NCBI GenBank assembly: GCA_964494395.1
Contig: CAZBTI010000067.1
Span: 1-18,202, forward strand
Reading direction: 5' to 3'
Origin: SHLQ01 sp964494395
GTDB lineage: Bacteria > Actinomycetota > Acidimicrobiia > Acidimicrobiales > SHLQ01
Length of the DNA: 18,202 nt
Each line of letters opens with the position of its first letter. The stretch's first letter is position 1. Below the pieces are notes generated by a model. It did no database searches. It was not told where the DNA came from and saw only the letters and a list, made by a program, of their open reading frames with translations. Position numbers and translations under genes: made by a program. Shown here in pieces: positions 1 through 8,093 of the stretch.

Positions 1-386
1 GCAGCTGTCGTCGTCGTGGTCGGCGCTGCAGTCGTCGTGGGAGCAGCCGTGGTCGTTGTGGTTGGCGCGGCAGTTGTTGTGGTGGTCGTTGTCGGTGCGA
101 CAGTGGTCGTCGTCTCAACAACTACTGGTTCCTCAAATGGGACCGCTTCGACCGTCTCGCCAGCGACTTCGACCTCGCCAGCGACCTCAACGACATCGCC
201 CGGGCTTCCGATTGCTCGCATTGGCATCATGGGGAGAAATTCAGTCGACATGTCCCAATCCGTGCCCGAATTGGTTCCAATCGCCGTGACCTCGCCCTGC
301 CCACACGCGGCCAGAATCAAGCTGCATGCGACAAGCCCAGCTCGCAAGCCAATGCCTCGCCGTTTGTTGGGTGTTTCAGCCGCCAT
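1..386 (-). CDS. Thr-rich lipoprotein, 3' end cut off by window edge
   Basis: The reading frame opens at an ATG (complement of 384-386) and runs open off the left edge, giving at least 128 residues. The N-terminus has a basic stretch (KRRGIGLR), a hydrophobic core and a lipobox LILAAC with the modified Cys at about residue 28, so it should be exported and lipidated. After about 70 residues it becomes runs of Thr broken by AAP, a flexible wall-spanning linker common in actinobacterial exported proteins. A Shine-Dalgarno-like AAGGAG lies about 10 nt before the ATG. The functional C-terminal domain is outside the window, so no function can be assigned. It is on the same strand as the ligase, about 85 bp downstream of the ligase stop. 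The overlapping plus-strand frame full of Val is its shadow. Confidence 0.75.
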   Translation of the reverse strand, partial: MAAETPNKRRGIGLRAGLVACSLILAACGQGEVTAIGTNSGTDWDMSTEFLPMMPMRAIGSPGDVVEVAGEVEVAGETVEAVPFEEPVVVETTTTVAPTTTTTTTAAPTTTTTAAPTTTAAPTTTTTA

Positions 387-407
387 GCTGTGTCGTCTCC
401 TTCAACT

Positions 408-434
408 GCCCTTCTGACAAAAGTGTGTCAGGGC
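408..434 (-). terminator. Hairpin between ligase stop and lipoprotein start
   Basis: CTGACA at 414-419 and TGTCAG at 426-431 are perfect inverted repeats with a 6-nt loop; flanking GCCC/GGGC bases can extend the stem around a small bulge. It lies about 40 nt after the ligase stop on the minus strand, before the lipoprotein ribosome binding site. There is no T-tract, so it may be a factor-assisted terminator or a leader hairpin. Confidence 0.35.
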
Positions 435-470
435 GTGCAAAGGCACGAATGTGCCGAATTGATCCCTCAG

Positions 471-2003
471 CTAGGGCGAATGCCCCACGAATGAGGTCGC
501 CAGCAAGTCGTCGAGCGTATTGACCTCGTGCGGTTGCTTGTCCTCTCGGTACTGCTTGACCCTGGCAAAGCGCAAGGCCAAACCGCCCGGGTACGTCGTC
601 GACCGTTGAACCCCATCGATGGCGATCTCGACGACGAGTTCGGGGCGCACCATCACGGTGATCCCCTCTTCGGACACCTTGCGTGCGAGAAGCTCCTCAG
701 TCTGCCAAGCGAGCAGTTGATCGGTCAGTCCTTTGAAGGTCTTGCCCACCATCACGAACTCGTTGGTGGTCCCGTCTCGCCGAGCGCCGAGATGCAGGTT
801 CGAGAGCTTGCCCGTCCGGCGACCGTGACCCCATTCAGCGCCCAGAACGATCAGGTCGTACGTGTGGACGGGCTTCACCTTTCGCCAAGTCTTGCCTCTG
901 CGGCCAGCCGCGTAGATCGAGTCGATGGCCTTAACCATCACACCCTCGTGGCCGGCCTCGAGCACCGATGCGGCGAACGTCTCGCCCTCCGCTGGATCGG
1001 CGGTGACGATTCCCGAGATCGCATGACCACCGACCACTTCATGTAGATGATCGAGGCGTTGCGAAAGGGGTAGGTCGACAAGGTCCGCGCCGTCGCGATG
1101 CAAGATGTCGAAGAACGACACGTCGAGCTCCACCCGCTGGCTATCGCCGCCCGAACTGAACGTGGAGGCCGTGTCCTGAAACATCTCCGGAGAATCCTCT
1201 GATACACCGATCAGTTCGCCGTCGAGCACCACAGACTCCACGTCGAACGAGCGAGCGAGCTCACACACATGTGGAAGTCGTTCGGTGACGTTGTTGAGGT
1301 TGCGGGTGTAGAGGGAAACCTCGTCACCGGTTCGGTGGACCTGTAACCGAATGCCGTCGAGCTTTGCTTGAACCGACGACTGGCCGATCTCTTCGATGGC
1401 GTCACTAACCGAGGCCGAAGTCGACGCCAGCATCGGCTGCACACCTCGCCCAACAATGAGGCCAACCGCGTCGAGACCCTCACGCCCATTACTCAACGCA
1501 ACCTCAGCGGTGATCCCAAGGTCGCCGTTGAACATCACCGCCCGACGGACCGACGCCACTGGCGCTCCAGCGGCCTTCGCAATCGCGGTTGCCATCACGC
1601 CGTCGAGAGCTCCCTGCCGGAGGCCCCCGGTCAGCACCGTGCCCAAGAACAGACCTTCAGCAGCGGTTGCTGCGCCGATCAACTCGCCGAGCCGAGCAGC
1701 GCGTGCAGCCTTTGAGCCCGCACCCGAAATGGCCGCAACTTCGTCCATGGCCCGGTCTACATCGTCGACGGTCAGGGAGGGTACTTGGCTGGCCTCGACG
1801 TCGAGGTCGCGAATCGCTGCCCAACCCACGCCGATCTTCCCTTGGCGGATTTCGCCGGTGAGCAAGCCAACAACGATCGGAGCTTCCGATGGTTCGACCG
1901 ACTTCAAGAGCTCAGCAAGCGCCGCCACCTTGTCGTTGCGTGCCGAGGCGTCTGCGACGACTGCAGCGGTTTCGACCACCAAGGCAAGGGCCATGGACTC
2001 CAT
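471..2003 (-). CDS. ligB: ATP-dependent DNA ligase (LigB type)
   Basis: It seals 3'-OH/5'-phosphate nicks using ATP through a lysyl-AMP intermediate. The 510-residue product matches the mycobacterial LigB layout: an N-terminal ligase DNA-binding domain (residues about 25-180, with the family stretch GKIGVGWAA), then the nucleotidyltransferase domain and a C-terminal OB fold. Visible motifs are I (AKLDGIR, adenylated Lys214), III (VVLDGELIG, about 258-266), IV (GHEGVMVKA) and V (KTWRKVKPV), plus GKLSNLHLGAR and GGLALRFARV typical of this family. A second ATG at 1994 (MALALVVETAAV) has GGAG just upstream and may be the true start. These ligases are accessory to the NAD-dependent replicative LigA in actinobacteria. 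A palindrome (2014-2052) sits immediately upstream and could affect its expression. No Ku or LigD partner is visible. Confidence 0.93.
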   Translation of the reverse strand: MESMALALVVETAAVVADASARNDKVAALAELLKSVEPSEAPIVVGLLTGEIRQGKIGVGWAAIRDLDVEASQVPSLTVDDVDRAMDEVAAISGAGSKAARAARLGELIGAATAAEGLFLGTVLTGGLRQGALDGVMATAIAKAAGAPVASVRRAVMFNGDLGITAEVALSNGREGLDAVGLIVGRGVQPMLASTSASVSDAIEEIGQSSVQAKLDGIRLQVHRTGDEVSLYTRNLNNVTERLPHVCELARSFDVESVVLDGELIGVSEDSPEMFQDTASTFSSGGDSQRVELDVSFFDILHRDGADLVDLPLSQRLDHLHEVVGGHAISGIVTADPAEGETFAASVLEAGHEGVMVKAIDSIYAAGRRGKTWRKVKPVHTYDLIVLGAEWGHGRRTGKLSNLHLGARRDGTTNEFVMVGKTFKGLTDQLLAWQTEELLARKVSEEGITVMVRPELVVEIAIDGVQRSTTYPGGLALRFARVKQYREDKQPHEVNTLDDLLATSFVGHSP

Positions 2004-2013
2004 CCCCCGACAT

Positions 2014-2052
2014 TACCGACCAACTTGGGGTCTGACTCCAACTTGGTGGGTA
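2014..2052. repeat. 39-bp imperfect palindrome upstream of ligB
   Basis: The sequence reads outward symmetrically from position 2033. The left arm ACCAACTTGGGGTC (2019-2032) pairs with GACTCCAACTTGGT (2034-2047), and outer TACC (2014-2017) pairs with GGTA (2049-2052). Only pairs 2018/2048, 2024/2042 and 2029/2037 fail, the last being G-T. It lies 11 bp from the upstream ligase ATG. The core resembles TTGGGGTC-x-GACCCCAA palindromes that I recall as dispersed intergenic repeats in other bacteria. It could be a mobile repeat, an operator, or a leader hairpin. Confidence 0.7.
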
Positions 2053-2143
2053 GCTCAACATCGCGCAACCGAACACCGCCTCCGGCGCACAGGCTCCGTG
2101 GCCTGAACGGCCCCCGGAGGGGAGGACGTGCCAGCACTCAGTA

Positions 2144-2173
2144 GTGACAAAGTCCCGGCGGAGCCGGGGTCAC
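2144..2173 (-). terminator. Hairpin at the 3' end of the ccm operon
   Basis: CCCGGC at 2154-2159 and GCCGGG at 2163-2168 form a perfect 6-bp stem with a 3-nt loop; outer GTGAC (2144-2148) and GTCAC (2169-2173) can pair around a 5-nt bulge. It overlaps the last codon and stop of ccmI. There is no clear T-run, as is common for actinobacterial terminators. Confidence 0.5.
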
Positions 2174-3351
2174 TGCTGTGTGCTGGCGAGGACTTCGCGC
2201 AGGCCGAACGAGGCGAGTAGCGAGAGCATGTCGGCTGGTTGGTTGGCGAGTGCGTCGAACGCAGCGAGTTCGGCGCGGGCTTCGTCGATTCGTCCCAAAC
2301 GGTTGAAGAGGAACACTCGGAACATTCGGGCGTCGGCGGTTGCAGGGTCGGCAACGACAGCTTGTTCGAGCCAACGTTCGGCGTCTTCGAACAGTGCTTC
2401 TTCGCCGGATTCGGCGAGGAGTGCCAACGTCCAGCCGTGCCACGCGAGCGCATCGGCATTGTTGGGGTCGGCTTGCAACACCGAATCGAACGAGCGCAGG
2501 GCTCGCGTTGGGTCTTCCAACTGCACGTACAACTCTCCTGCAAACTGAGCGTCGGCGAGCGACATGCCTTCGCTCTCCAGGTCGACCAGATCGAGCTCAC
2601 CGGGGGTCGAGGCCAGCAACTCTGACATACGAGCGAGACCGATTCGTTCGCGCACCTGTCGTTCTGCGACGAGCGATTGAGCTACCGCGGTGGGTTCAGA
2701 TCGATCGAAGGCAGCAATCTCTGCCGACGCGGACTCGTAGTCTTCCGAATCGAGCGCCACGATTGCCCGAAACACTCGAACATCGCCGTACTCGGGGTCG
2801 AACGCGACAGCTTCGTCGAAGTCGGCTTGGGCAGACTCGACCTCGCCCATTTGGTACTGAAGCCAACCCCGATAGGTGAAGGCTTCGACGTTGGTCGGGC
2901 TTTCGATGAGCACCTCGCCATAAAGTTCGATCGCTCGGTCGACGTTGCCCAAGCGAAACTCGTTCGCCGCGTCGTTGAGCAAAGAGGCGCTGCTCAGTCG
3001 AATCTCACCGCTGGCGGTGTCGTTTGAACCACGAGCTCCCGAGAACTCAACCATCGCGAATGCTGCGAACGCCGCCAGGGCAACCACCCCGACCCCCCAC
3101 GCAATACGGCGGCCTATTGGGGTAGCGGCGCGCTTGGTGCGCTTCACCGGTGCGCCTGCGATTACTCGGGTGAGCTTGGCGGCACGAGCGGTGTAGTCGT
3201 TTTTCAGCGTCTCGTAATCGATCTGGTCGATATCGCCTGCGGCGAGTTCGGAATCGAGGTCGTCGAGGGACGCAAGAAGGTGATCGCGTTCGACCATCAT
3301 CCGTTCGCGCTCGTCACCTTCGATCGTGGTGATTTCGGAGATAGTGGTCAT
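2170..3351 (-). CDS. ccmI: CcmI-like TPR protein of cytochrome c maturation
   Basis: Probable apocytochrome c chaperone of the heme ligation complex. The 393-residue product has an acidic N-terminal region with LDSELAAGDIDQIDYETLK and a following Arg/Lys-rich stretch, resembling the cytosolic loop of CcmI/CycH. A single membrane helix follows at about residues 83-101, then several TPR repeats (from about 120 to the C-terminus, e.g. NEFRLGNVDRAIELYGE, FTYRGWLQYQMGEVESA, ALAWHGWTLALLAESGEEALF) outside the membrane. Classical CcmI has two helices flanking the loop; the first appears to be missing here. Its ATG overlaps the ccmH stop by 4 nt (ATGA), implying translational coupling. The CcmI assignment rests mainly on operon position; the sequence alone says TPR membrane protein. 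Confidence 0.8.
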   Translation of the reverse strand: MTTISEITTIEGDERERMMVERDHLLASLDDLDSELAAGDIDQIDYETLKNDYTARAAKLTRVIAGAPVKRTKRAATPIGRRIAWGVGVVALAAFAAFAMVEFSGARGSNDTASGEIRLSSASLLNDAANEFRLGNVDRAIELYGEVLIESPTNVEAFTYRGWLQYQMGEVESAQADFDEAVAFDPEYGDVRVFRAIVALDSEDYESASAEIAAFDRSEPTAVAQSLVAERQVRERIGLARMSELLASTPGELDLVDLESEGMSLADAQFAGELYVQLEDPTRALRSFDSVLQADPNNADALAWHGWTLALLAESGEEALFEDAERWLEQAVVADPATADARMFRVFLFNRLGRIDEARAELAAFDALANQPADMLSLLASFGLREVLASTQQ

Positions 3352-3812
3352 GTCGGCCTCCCCCGTCGTAGCCCTTCGATCAGCTTGATGTCAGAGGCCG
3401 AGGGGCCTTCGAGTTCGATATTTCGCCAACGCCGGAACACCGCAAACAGCGCGGCAAAGCCGAACACCATGAGCACAACAGGCACGGTCCAAATAAGGCC
3501 GACGATGCCGCCAGAACTGGGGCGAAGATCGATGGACTCGCCATAGGCAGAGATCAGGGTGTCGGTGACTTGAGCATCGGAGGCTCCTCCATCGACCTGG
3601 CGCTGGATATCGCGACGAATCTCGAGGGCGATGACCGCGTTCGACTCGGCAACCGATTGGCCATCACATGTTGGGCAGGCGAAGTCTTCGGCGAGTGCAC
3701 GGACGCGGTCTTGGTTGGTCCGTGGCGGACCCTCGGCCTGGGTGGAGACCACCAGTGCACTGAGGCCGATAGCGAGCAGGGTGAGCCAGATGAACGTGCG
3801 CTTGGAGAACAT
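3348..3812 (-). CDS. ccmH: Cytochrome c-type biogenesis protein CcmH
   Basis: Thiol oxidoreductase subunit of the System I heme ligase; the family reduces apocytochrome CXXCH thiols before heme attachment. The 154-residue product has an N-terminal signal anchor (about 8-24), then the hallmark FACPTCDGQSVAESNA with Cys46 and Cys49, a three-helix bundle (IRRDIQ...SAYGESIDLRP) and a C-terminal membrane helix (about 103-125). This is the short CcmH/CycL/NrfF form; the TPR module that is fused in E. coli CcmH is the separate next gene here. The ATG lies immediately downstream of the ccmG stop with no gap. The signature is unmistakable. Confidence 0.94.
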   Translation of the reverse strand: MFSKRTFIWLTLLAIGLSALVVSTQAEGPPRTNQDRVRALAEDFACPTCDGQSVAESNAVIALEIRRDIQRQVDGGASDAQVTDTLISAYGESIDLRPSSGGIVGLIWTVPVVLMVFGFAALFAVFRRWRNIELEGPSASDIKLIEGLRRGRPT

Positions 3813-4397
3813 CTATTGCCCTCCAATCGGCGCGCCCGATAGACGTGCAATTTCGTTCTCGATGTCGGCTTGGGTGATGCCGCCGACAAACTTGGTCGTG
3901 ACCGTTCCGTTCGGGTGCACGAGGTAGGTCTCAGGTACTGCGGCCACGCCATAGCTGATGGCGTGCTGCCCGGTGTCGGCAGCGAGTACCGACCAGTCGC
4001 CACCGTTCTCGGCAAAAAAGTCCACCACATTCTGGGACGTGTCGGAGAAGGCAATGCTCACGACAGACGCTTCGCCCGAGTCCGAGTGTGTTTCGTCGAA
4101 AGCGACGAGTTCGGGGTGTTCCACGATGCATGGGATGCAGCTTGTGGCAAAGAAGTTGACCACAACCCAACGACCGCGCTCACCTGAAATATCGAATGTC
4201 GAACCGTCGACGGCTTGTCCAACAACGTCGGGGGTGAGTTCGCCAATAAGTGGACTTGGACCGAGGCCGGTCTCTCCTTCGCTCGTCGCGAGGATGAAGA
4301 TGAGGACGACGAGCACGACGCCAACAACAGATGACGAAATCAGCGCCAGCCTCGACGGACCCCCGTGGTCGATCAGTTCGATAGGTTCGTTCGACAT
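3813..4397 (-). CDS. ccmG: Thioredoxin-like CcmG/DsbE/ResA protein
   Basis: Membrane-anchored thioredoxin-fold protein that keeps apocytochrome and CcmH thiols reduced outside the membrane. The 194-residue product has a short cytosolic N-terminus, a helix at about 17-37 and a thioredoxin/AhpC-TSA domain from about 50. The redox centre is FFATSCIPC (Cys87, Cys90), with Ser in place of the usual Trp before the first Cys; the cis-Pro is in GVAAVPETYL (Pro155). The start ATG shares one base with the ccmF stop (TGATG). The electron donor (CcdA or DsbD) is not in the window. Confidence 0.93.
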   Translation of the reverse strand: MSNEPIELIDHGGPSRLALISSSVVGVVLVVLIFILATSEGETGLGPSPLIGELTPDVVGQAVDGSTFDISGERGRWVVVNFFATSCIPCIVEHPELVAFDETHSDSGEASVVSIAFSDTSQNVVDFFAENGGDWSVLAADTGQHAISYGVAAVPETYLVHPNGTVTTKFVGGITQADIENEIARLSGAPIGGQ

Positions 4398-6445
4398 CAG
4401 GCCGGAACCGGTGCTCCAGTCGACGAATCGCCGCTGGATGTATCGGGACCCACCCCACTATCGCTGTAGTCGGGGAGGTCGATCGTTGAGTCGCCGGTAC
4501 TTGGTGAATCGCCTTGGCCGTACGCCGGTGCAGACGCAGCTGCGGTTGGCCGTCGACGCTTGCCCGGGATGAGCGCGAGGCCCGTGCCGACAAACATCAA
4601 GATGCCGCCGATCCACAGCCACTGCACGAGCGGTTGGATCGTGGCACGGACGATGACGGTCTCGTCGTCGGTTGGGACGACCGAGAGTTGCACGTCGTCA
4701 ATGAGGTTGCCGCGGGTAGCTGACGAGCCGAGGGTTCGTCCAGCGAACGGGAAGAGCGTGAGCGCAGGCTTTTCGATCGAGCCGTCGACGTTGATCAGCA
4801 CCTGGTCGTCGATACGACCATCGGGTGAGATCTCCTGGGCGGTGCCGAGGAACTCGAAGGTGTGCCCCGCAAGTTCGGAGGTGTCGCCGACCTCTTCAAA
4901 TCGGAACTCTGCTTGGCGCAGGTAGGCGTTGCTGGCAGCGAAGGCGACGGCGATGAGAATGACGCCGATGTGCACGATCATGCCGCCATTGGTGCGGCCA
5001 ACGAGGCCACGCCATCCCTGACGACGGGTTGCGATGATGAGCTGGCGGGCAGCGGAGCCTCCAGCGACACCGGCGAGACCGAATGCAAGCACTGGCGCCC
5101 ATCCGGCTGCGCCGAGGAGCAGCGAGCCGACCATGGCGACGATGCCGACGACGGCTGGCCACATAAGGCGATCGCTCAGGACCTCGCCCGAGGCCTTTCG
5201 CCATGGAAGCACAGGAGCCATTGCCATGAGGAAGAGCAGCACGAAGCCGATCGGCAGGGTCATGCGATCGAAGAAGGGGTTACCAACCGCAATGCGATCG
5301 CCATTGACTGCCTCGATGATGAGTGGCCAGACAGTGCCGAGCAGCACGACGAATGCAAAGGCGGCGAACACGACGTTGTTGGCGAGGAACGCTCCCTCAC
5401 GAGAGATGGGCGAGTCGATCTTGCCGACCGAGCGCAGGGCGTCGCCGCGCCAGCCAATGAGGCCAACGGTGACCGCAACGATGACCGCAAAGAAGCCAAT
5501 GAGCACTGGGCCAATCCCGGACTCGCTGAATGCGTGGACCGAAGCAATGACGCCCGAGCGGGTAAGGAAGGTGCCGAGGATGGTGAGTGCAAAGGTGGCG
5601 CACACGAGCGAGAGGTTCCACACGCGGAGCATGCCGCGGCGCTCTTGAACCATGACCGAGTGGATGAAAGCCGTGCCGGTAAGCCATGGCAGCAGCGAGG
5701 CATTTTCGACTGGATCCCATGCCCAGTAGCCGCCCCATCCAAGCGTTTGATAGCTCCACCAGGCGCCGAGGACGATGCCGAAGGTGAGGAGGCCCCACGC
5801 AAAGACTGTCCAGCGTCGGGTCTCGACGAGCCATCCTTCGCCGACACGACCAGTGACGAGCGCACCGATAGCGAACGCGAACGGAACAGTGAAGCCGACG
5901 TAACCGAGGTAGAGCATCGGTGGATGGAAGGCCATCAACGCGTTGTTCTGGAGAAGCGGGTTGAGTCCGGGACCATCGGCTGGCGGGTTTGCCACCTCGA
6001 TGAACGGGTTGGCGGGGCCGAGCATGAGGCCGAAGAAGAAGATCGCAACGGCGAGCATGGTGAACAGCGCCCAGCCGACCATGGCGTCATCGAAGCGTGC
6101 CCGGAAGCGCCATGCCACAACGGCGATGTAGCCGACAAGGATGAGGGTCCAGAGCAGAATCGAGCCTTCGAGCGCGCCCCACAGGGTGGCAACGGTGAAC
6201 AGGACCGGCGTACCAATGCGTCCGTTCTCCGCAACGTACTTCACGCTGAAGTCGTGGTTGAGTAGCGCAGACTCCATGACGATCACGCCGACGATGGAAG
6301 CCACCACGATGAGGCCGATGTAACCAACGACGCTTCGCATTGCTCGCGAGTTCTTCGTGATGATCGCGTAGAGGTTGGTGATAGCGCCGAGGACCGCGCC
6401 GGCAAAGCCGACCGTGATCGACCCGTATCCGATCAAGACATGCAT
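4397..6445 (-). CDS. ccmF: Heme lyase subunit CcmF
   Basis: Polytopic membrane component of the cytochrome c heme ligase, which takes heme from holo-CcmE. The 682-residue length fits the CcmF/NrfE family. The WWD heme-handling motif is at about 237-255 (WGGYWAWDPVENASLLPWL), with the typical preceding QNNALMAFHPPMLYLGYVG (His174) and following His262 in TAFIHSVMVQERRGMLRVWN. Many hydrophobic helices cover residues 1-500; a soluble stretch (about 505-600) and a last helix (about 609-627) follow. The C-terminus is a Ser/Asp/Gly-rich low-complexity tail of about 50 residues not usual for the family. It is preceded directly by ccmE: the ccmE stop and the ccmF ATG abut. Confidence 0.96.
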   Translation of the reverse strand: MHVLIGYGSITVGFAGAVLGAITNLYAIITKNSRAMRSVVGYIGLIVVASIVGVIVMESALLNHDFSVKYVAENGRIGTPVLFTVATLWGALEGSILLWTLILVGYIAVVAWRFRARFDDAMVGWALFTMLAVAIFFFGLMLGPANPFIEVANPPADGPGLNPLLQNNALMAFHPPMLYLGYVGFTVPFAFAIGALVTGRVGEGWLVETRRWTVFAWGLLTFGIVLGAWWSYQTLGWGGYWAWDPVENASLLPWLTGTAFIHSVMVQERRGMLRVWNLSLVCATFALTILGTFLTRSGVIASVHAFSESGIGPVLIGFFAVIVAVTVGLIGWRGDALRSVGKIDSPISREGAFLANNVVFAAFAFVVLLGTVWPLIIEAVNGDRIAVGNPFFDRMTLPIGFVLLFLMAMAPVLPWRKASGEVLSDRLMWPAVVGIVAMVGSLLLGAAGWAPVLAFGLAGVAGGSAARQLIIATRRQGWRGLVGRTNGGMIVHIGVILIAVAFAASNAYLRQAEFRFEEVGDTSELAGHTFEFLGTAQEISPDGRIDDQVLINVDGSIEKPALTLFPFAGRTLGSSATRGNLIDDVQLSVVPTDDETVIVRATIQPLVQWLWIGGILMFVGTGLALIPGKRRRPTAAASAPAYGQGDSPSTGDSTIDLPDYSDSGVGPDTSSGDSSTGAPVPA

Positions 6446-7099
6446 TTACTCGTTCTCCCCGGCTGCGTTGCTCACAAGAGCATCTGGTGAATCGGGAAGA
6501 TCCTCTCCGCACGATGCGGCCTCTTCGATTCGGTCTTCGCGATATTCGTTGTCGTGGCGGACGAGCATGCGATCGCTCTCGAAATAGAAGCCGTCGTTGG
6601 CTCCTTGTTCCCACGGTTCGCCAATGGTGGCCGAGGACTGCCAGTTACCTTCGAGCACCACGGGCACGCCGAGTTGGAACGATTCGGCGACATTGCCGCG
6701 GTGGACGATGTCGACGGCGGTGCCGTCACATGCAATCGAGAAGCGGACGGCGGTGCCACCGTCGAGGTTGAACTCTTCGTCGCTGACCGCAATCGGCGAG
6801 CCGAGGAGTTGGAAGCGACGGTCGGCGAGTTCTTCGCGATCGGCGACTGCGGAGTCGGCTTCGCGAATGAACAGCGCTGCGCCGCTCAGACCCTGAAAGA
6901 GAAGCGCGCCAATACCGACCAGCAGCACGACGAGGATGAAAGCGGGCATTGCCTTCGACCCACGCTTGACCGCGTCGCGGTTCTGCGGGGTGAGGTCGAG
7001 CCCGGCATCACTTGACTGGGAATTGTCGAGTTCTTGGGCATCGACGCTGTCAGAAGCATCCATGTCGTCGAAGTCGTGAGCATCAAACTCGTTAGCCAT
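6446..7099 (-). CDS. ccmE: Heme chaperone CcmE
   Basis: Periplasmic-side heme chaperone that binds heme covalently and passes it to CcmF. The 217-residue product has an Asp/Ser-rich cytosolic N-terminus (1-45) longer than usual, a membrane anchor at about 51-70 and an OB-fold domain. The key motif is MLVRHDNEY, with His182 as the predicted covalent heme ligand and Tyr186, matching the HxxxY form rather than the Cys variant of some archaea and Gram-positives. Fold-typical strands include FQLLGSPI, VRFSIACDGTAVDIVHRG and GVPVVLEGNW. Its ATG overlaps the ccmD stop (TGATG). Confidence 0.92.
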   Translation of the reverse strand: MANEFDAHDFDDMDASDSVDAQELDNSQSSDAGLDLTPQNRDAVKRGSKAMPAFILVVLLVGIGALLFQGLSGAALFIREADSAVADREELADRRFQLLGSPIAVSDEEFNLDGGTAVRFSIACDGTAVDIVHRGNVAESFQLGVPVVLEGNWQSSATIGEPWEQGANDGFYFESDRMLVRHDNEYREDRIEEAASCGEDLPDSPDALVSNAAGENE

Positions 7100-7266
7100 C
7101 AGCTTTCTCCAATCACGTCAGAGTCTTTGCCGGTCATCCAACGCGCTCGTTCAATCGGGACGCGTGCTGCGACGCGGCGGGCCCGGCGCAACACCGAGAC
7201 GGCATAGATCGCAGATGCAACAAAGACCACTCCCCATCCGGCGAGAAGGTATCCAAGGTGGGTCAT
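7099..7266 (-). CDS. ccmD: Small heme exporter protein CcmD
   Basis: The 55-residue product starts MTHLGYLLAGWGVVFVASAI. It has one membrane helix (about 5-24) followed by a basic segment (RRARRVAARVPIERARW), which is the CcmD pattern: a tiny single-pass protein that joins the CcmABC exporter and is needed to release holo-CcmE. The start ATG overlaps the ccmC stop (ATGA), and its TGA overlaps the ccmE ATG (TGATG), so both junctions argue for translation. CcmD proteins are poorly conserved; the call rests on size, topology and exact placement between ccmC and ccmE. Confidence 0.85.
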   Translation of the reverse strand: MTHLGYLLAGWGVVFVASAIYAVSVLRRARRVAARVPIERARWMTGKDSDVIGES

Positions 7267-8093
7267 GACAACTCTCCTTCGAGCACTGAGGCAGCTTCAG
7301 CCCTGCGGGTGGCGATGGCATCGTCGAGACCGAAGCGGTCGAACTGACGCTCGAGCCAAGCAAGGCGGAAGCGGTGGATCATCATCCAGGTGTAGAGGCC
7401 GACGCCGAGGACGATCGAGAAGAACAGCGTGAACGCCTTGAGTCCGTCGATTGCGGCTTCGGCAATGGTCGAGTTCTGATGGATGGTCTGGCTCGCCCAC
7501 CACTCGACCGAGCGGTTCACGATGATGACGTTGACGACGAGGAGCAGACCAACGATCGCTGAGCGTCGTGCCCGTTGTTCTGCGGTTCCCTCGAGGCGAC
7601 GCACTGCCAAGTAGCCGAGCGAGAGCATGAACAGCACGAGCGTGGTGAGCAGGCGCACATCGCCCCACTCCCACCAGGTGTTCCAGATTGGACGTCCCCA
7701 GATCGAACCGGTGATCAGCGTGAGTGCGGCAGACAGTGCGCCGATCTCGGCGGAGGCCCCGGCGACGAGGTCCCACCAGACCGAGCGCTTGATGAGCACC
7801 ATGGCCGAACCGAGTGCGGTGACGAAGAAGGCAAAGTAGGCAGTGAGCGCTGCGGGAACGTGAACGTAGATGAGGCGGAAGGCATCGAACTGGCCAATCT
7901 GTTCACCGCTCGTGCCATCGATGCGAATGTCGGGTCCGCTCGGCCCGAATGCGAGGAACAGCCAGAGAGCGATGCCGACCAATAGCACGCTCCCGAGGAT
8001 GCGTGTCGTGGGGCTACCGGTTCCGACGCTGTCGGCACGCCGGCTAGGCCCTGCCGGCGGCGCTTCGGGCGCCATGTGTTCACTGGTTGACAT
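7263..8093 (-). CDS. ccmC: Heme exporter/transfer protein CcmC
   Basis: Six-helix membrane protein that binds heme at its outer face and loads it onto CcmE. The 276-residue product has a hydrophilic N-terminal extension of about 30 residues, conserved His78 (RLIYVHVP) and His205 (SVEWWASQTIHQ), and the Trp-rich segment SIWGRPIWNTWWEWGDVR (about 130-147). In proteobacterial CcmC this segment reads WWxWDAR; here a Gly is inserted before the Asp, so this is a variant WWD motif. Gene order (ccmB before, ccmD after) fixes the assignment to CcmC rather than CcsA. Confidence 0.94.
   Translation of the reverse strand: MSTSEHMAPEAPPAGPSRRADSVGTGSPTTRILGSVLLVGIALWLFLAFGPSGPDIRIDGTSGEQIGQFDAFRLIYVHVPAALTAYFAFFVTALGSAMVLIKRSVWWDLVAGASAEIGALSAALTLITGSIWGRPIWNTWWEWGDVRLLTTLVLFMLSLGYLAVRRLEGTAEQRARRSAIVGLLLVVNVIIVNRSVEWWASQTIHQNSTIAEAAIDGLKAFTLFFSIVLGVGLYTWMMIHRFRLAWLERQFDRFGLDDAIATRRAEAASVLEGELS

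Noticed and set aside
16..417. Plus-strand Val-rich frame at the left edge
   Set aside because: The Val runs are the reverse complement of Thr codons of a minus-strand lipoprotein with a proper lipobox signal.
4862..6265. Long plus-strand open frame opposite ccmF
   Set aside because: It is composed of charged low-complexity sequence with no recognisable domain; the minus strand encodes an unmistakable CcmF, and its codon bias leaves the opposite frame open.
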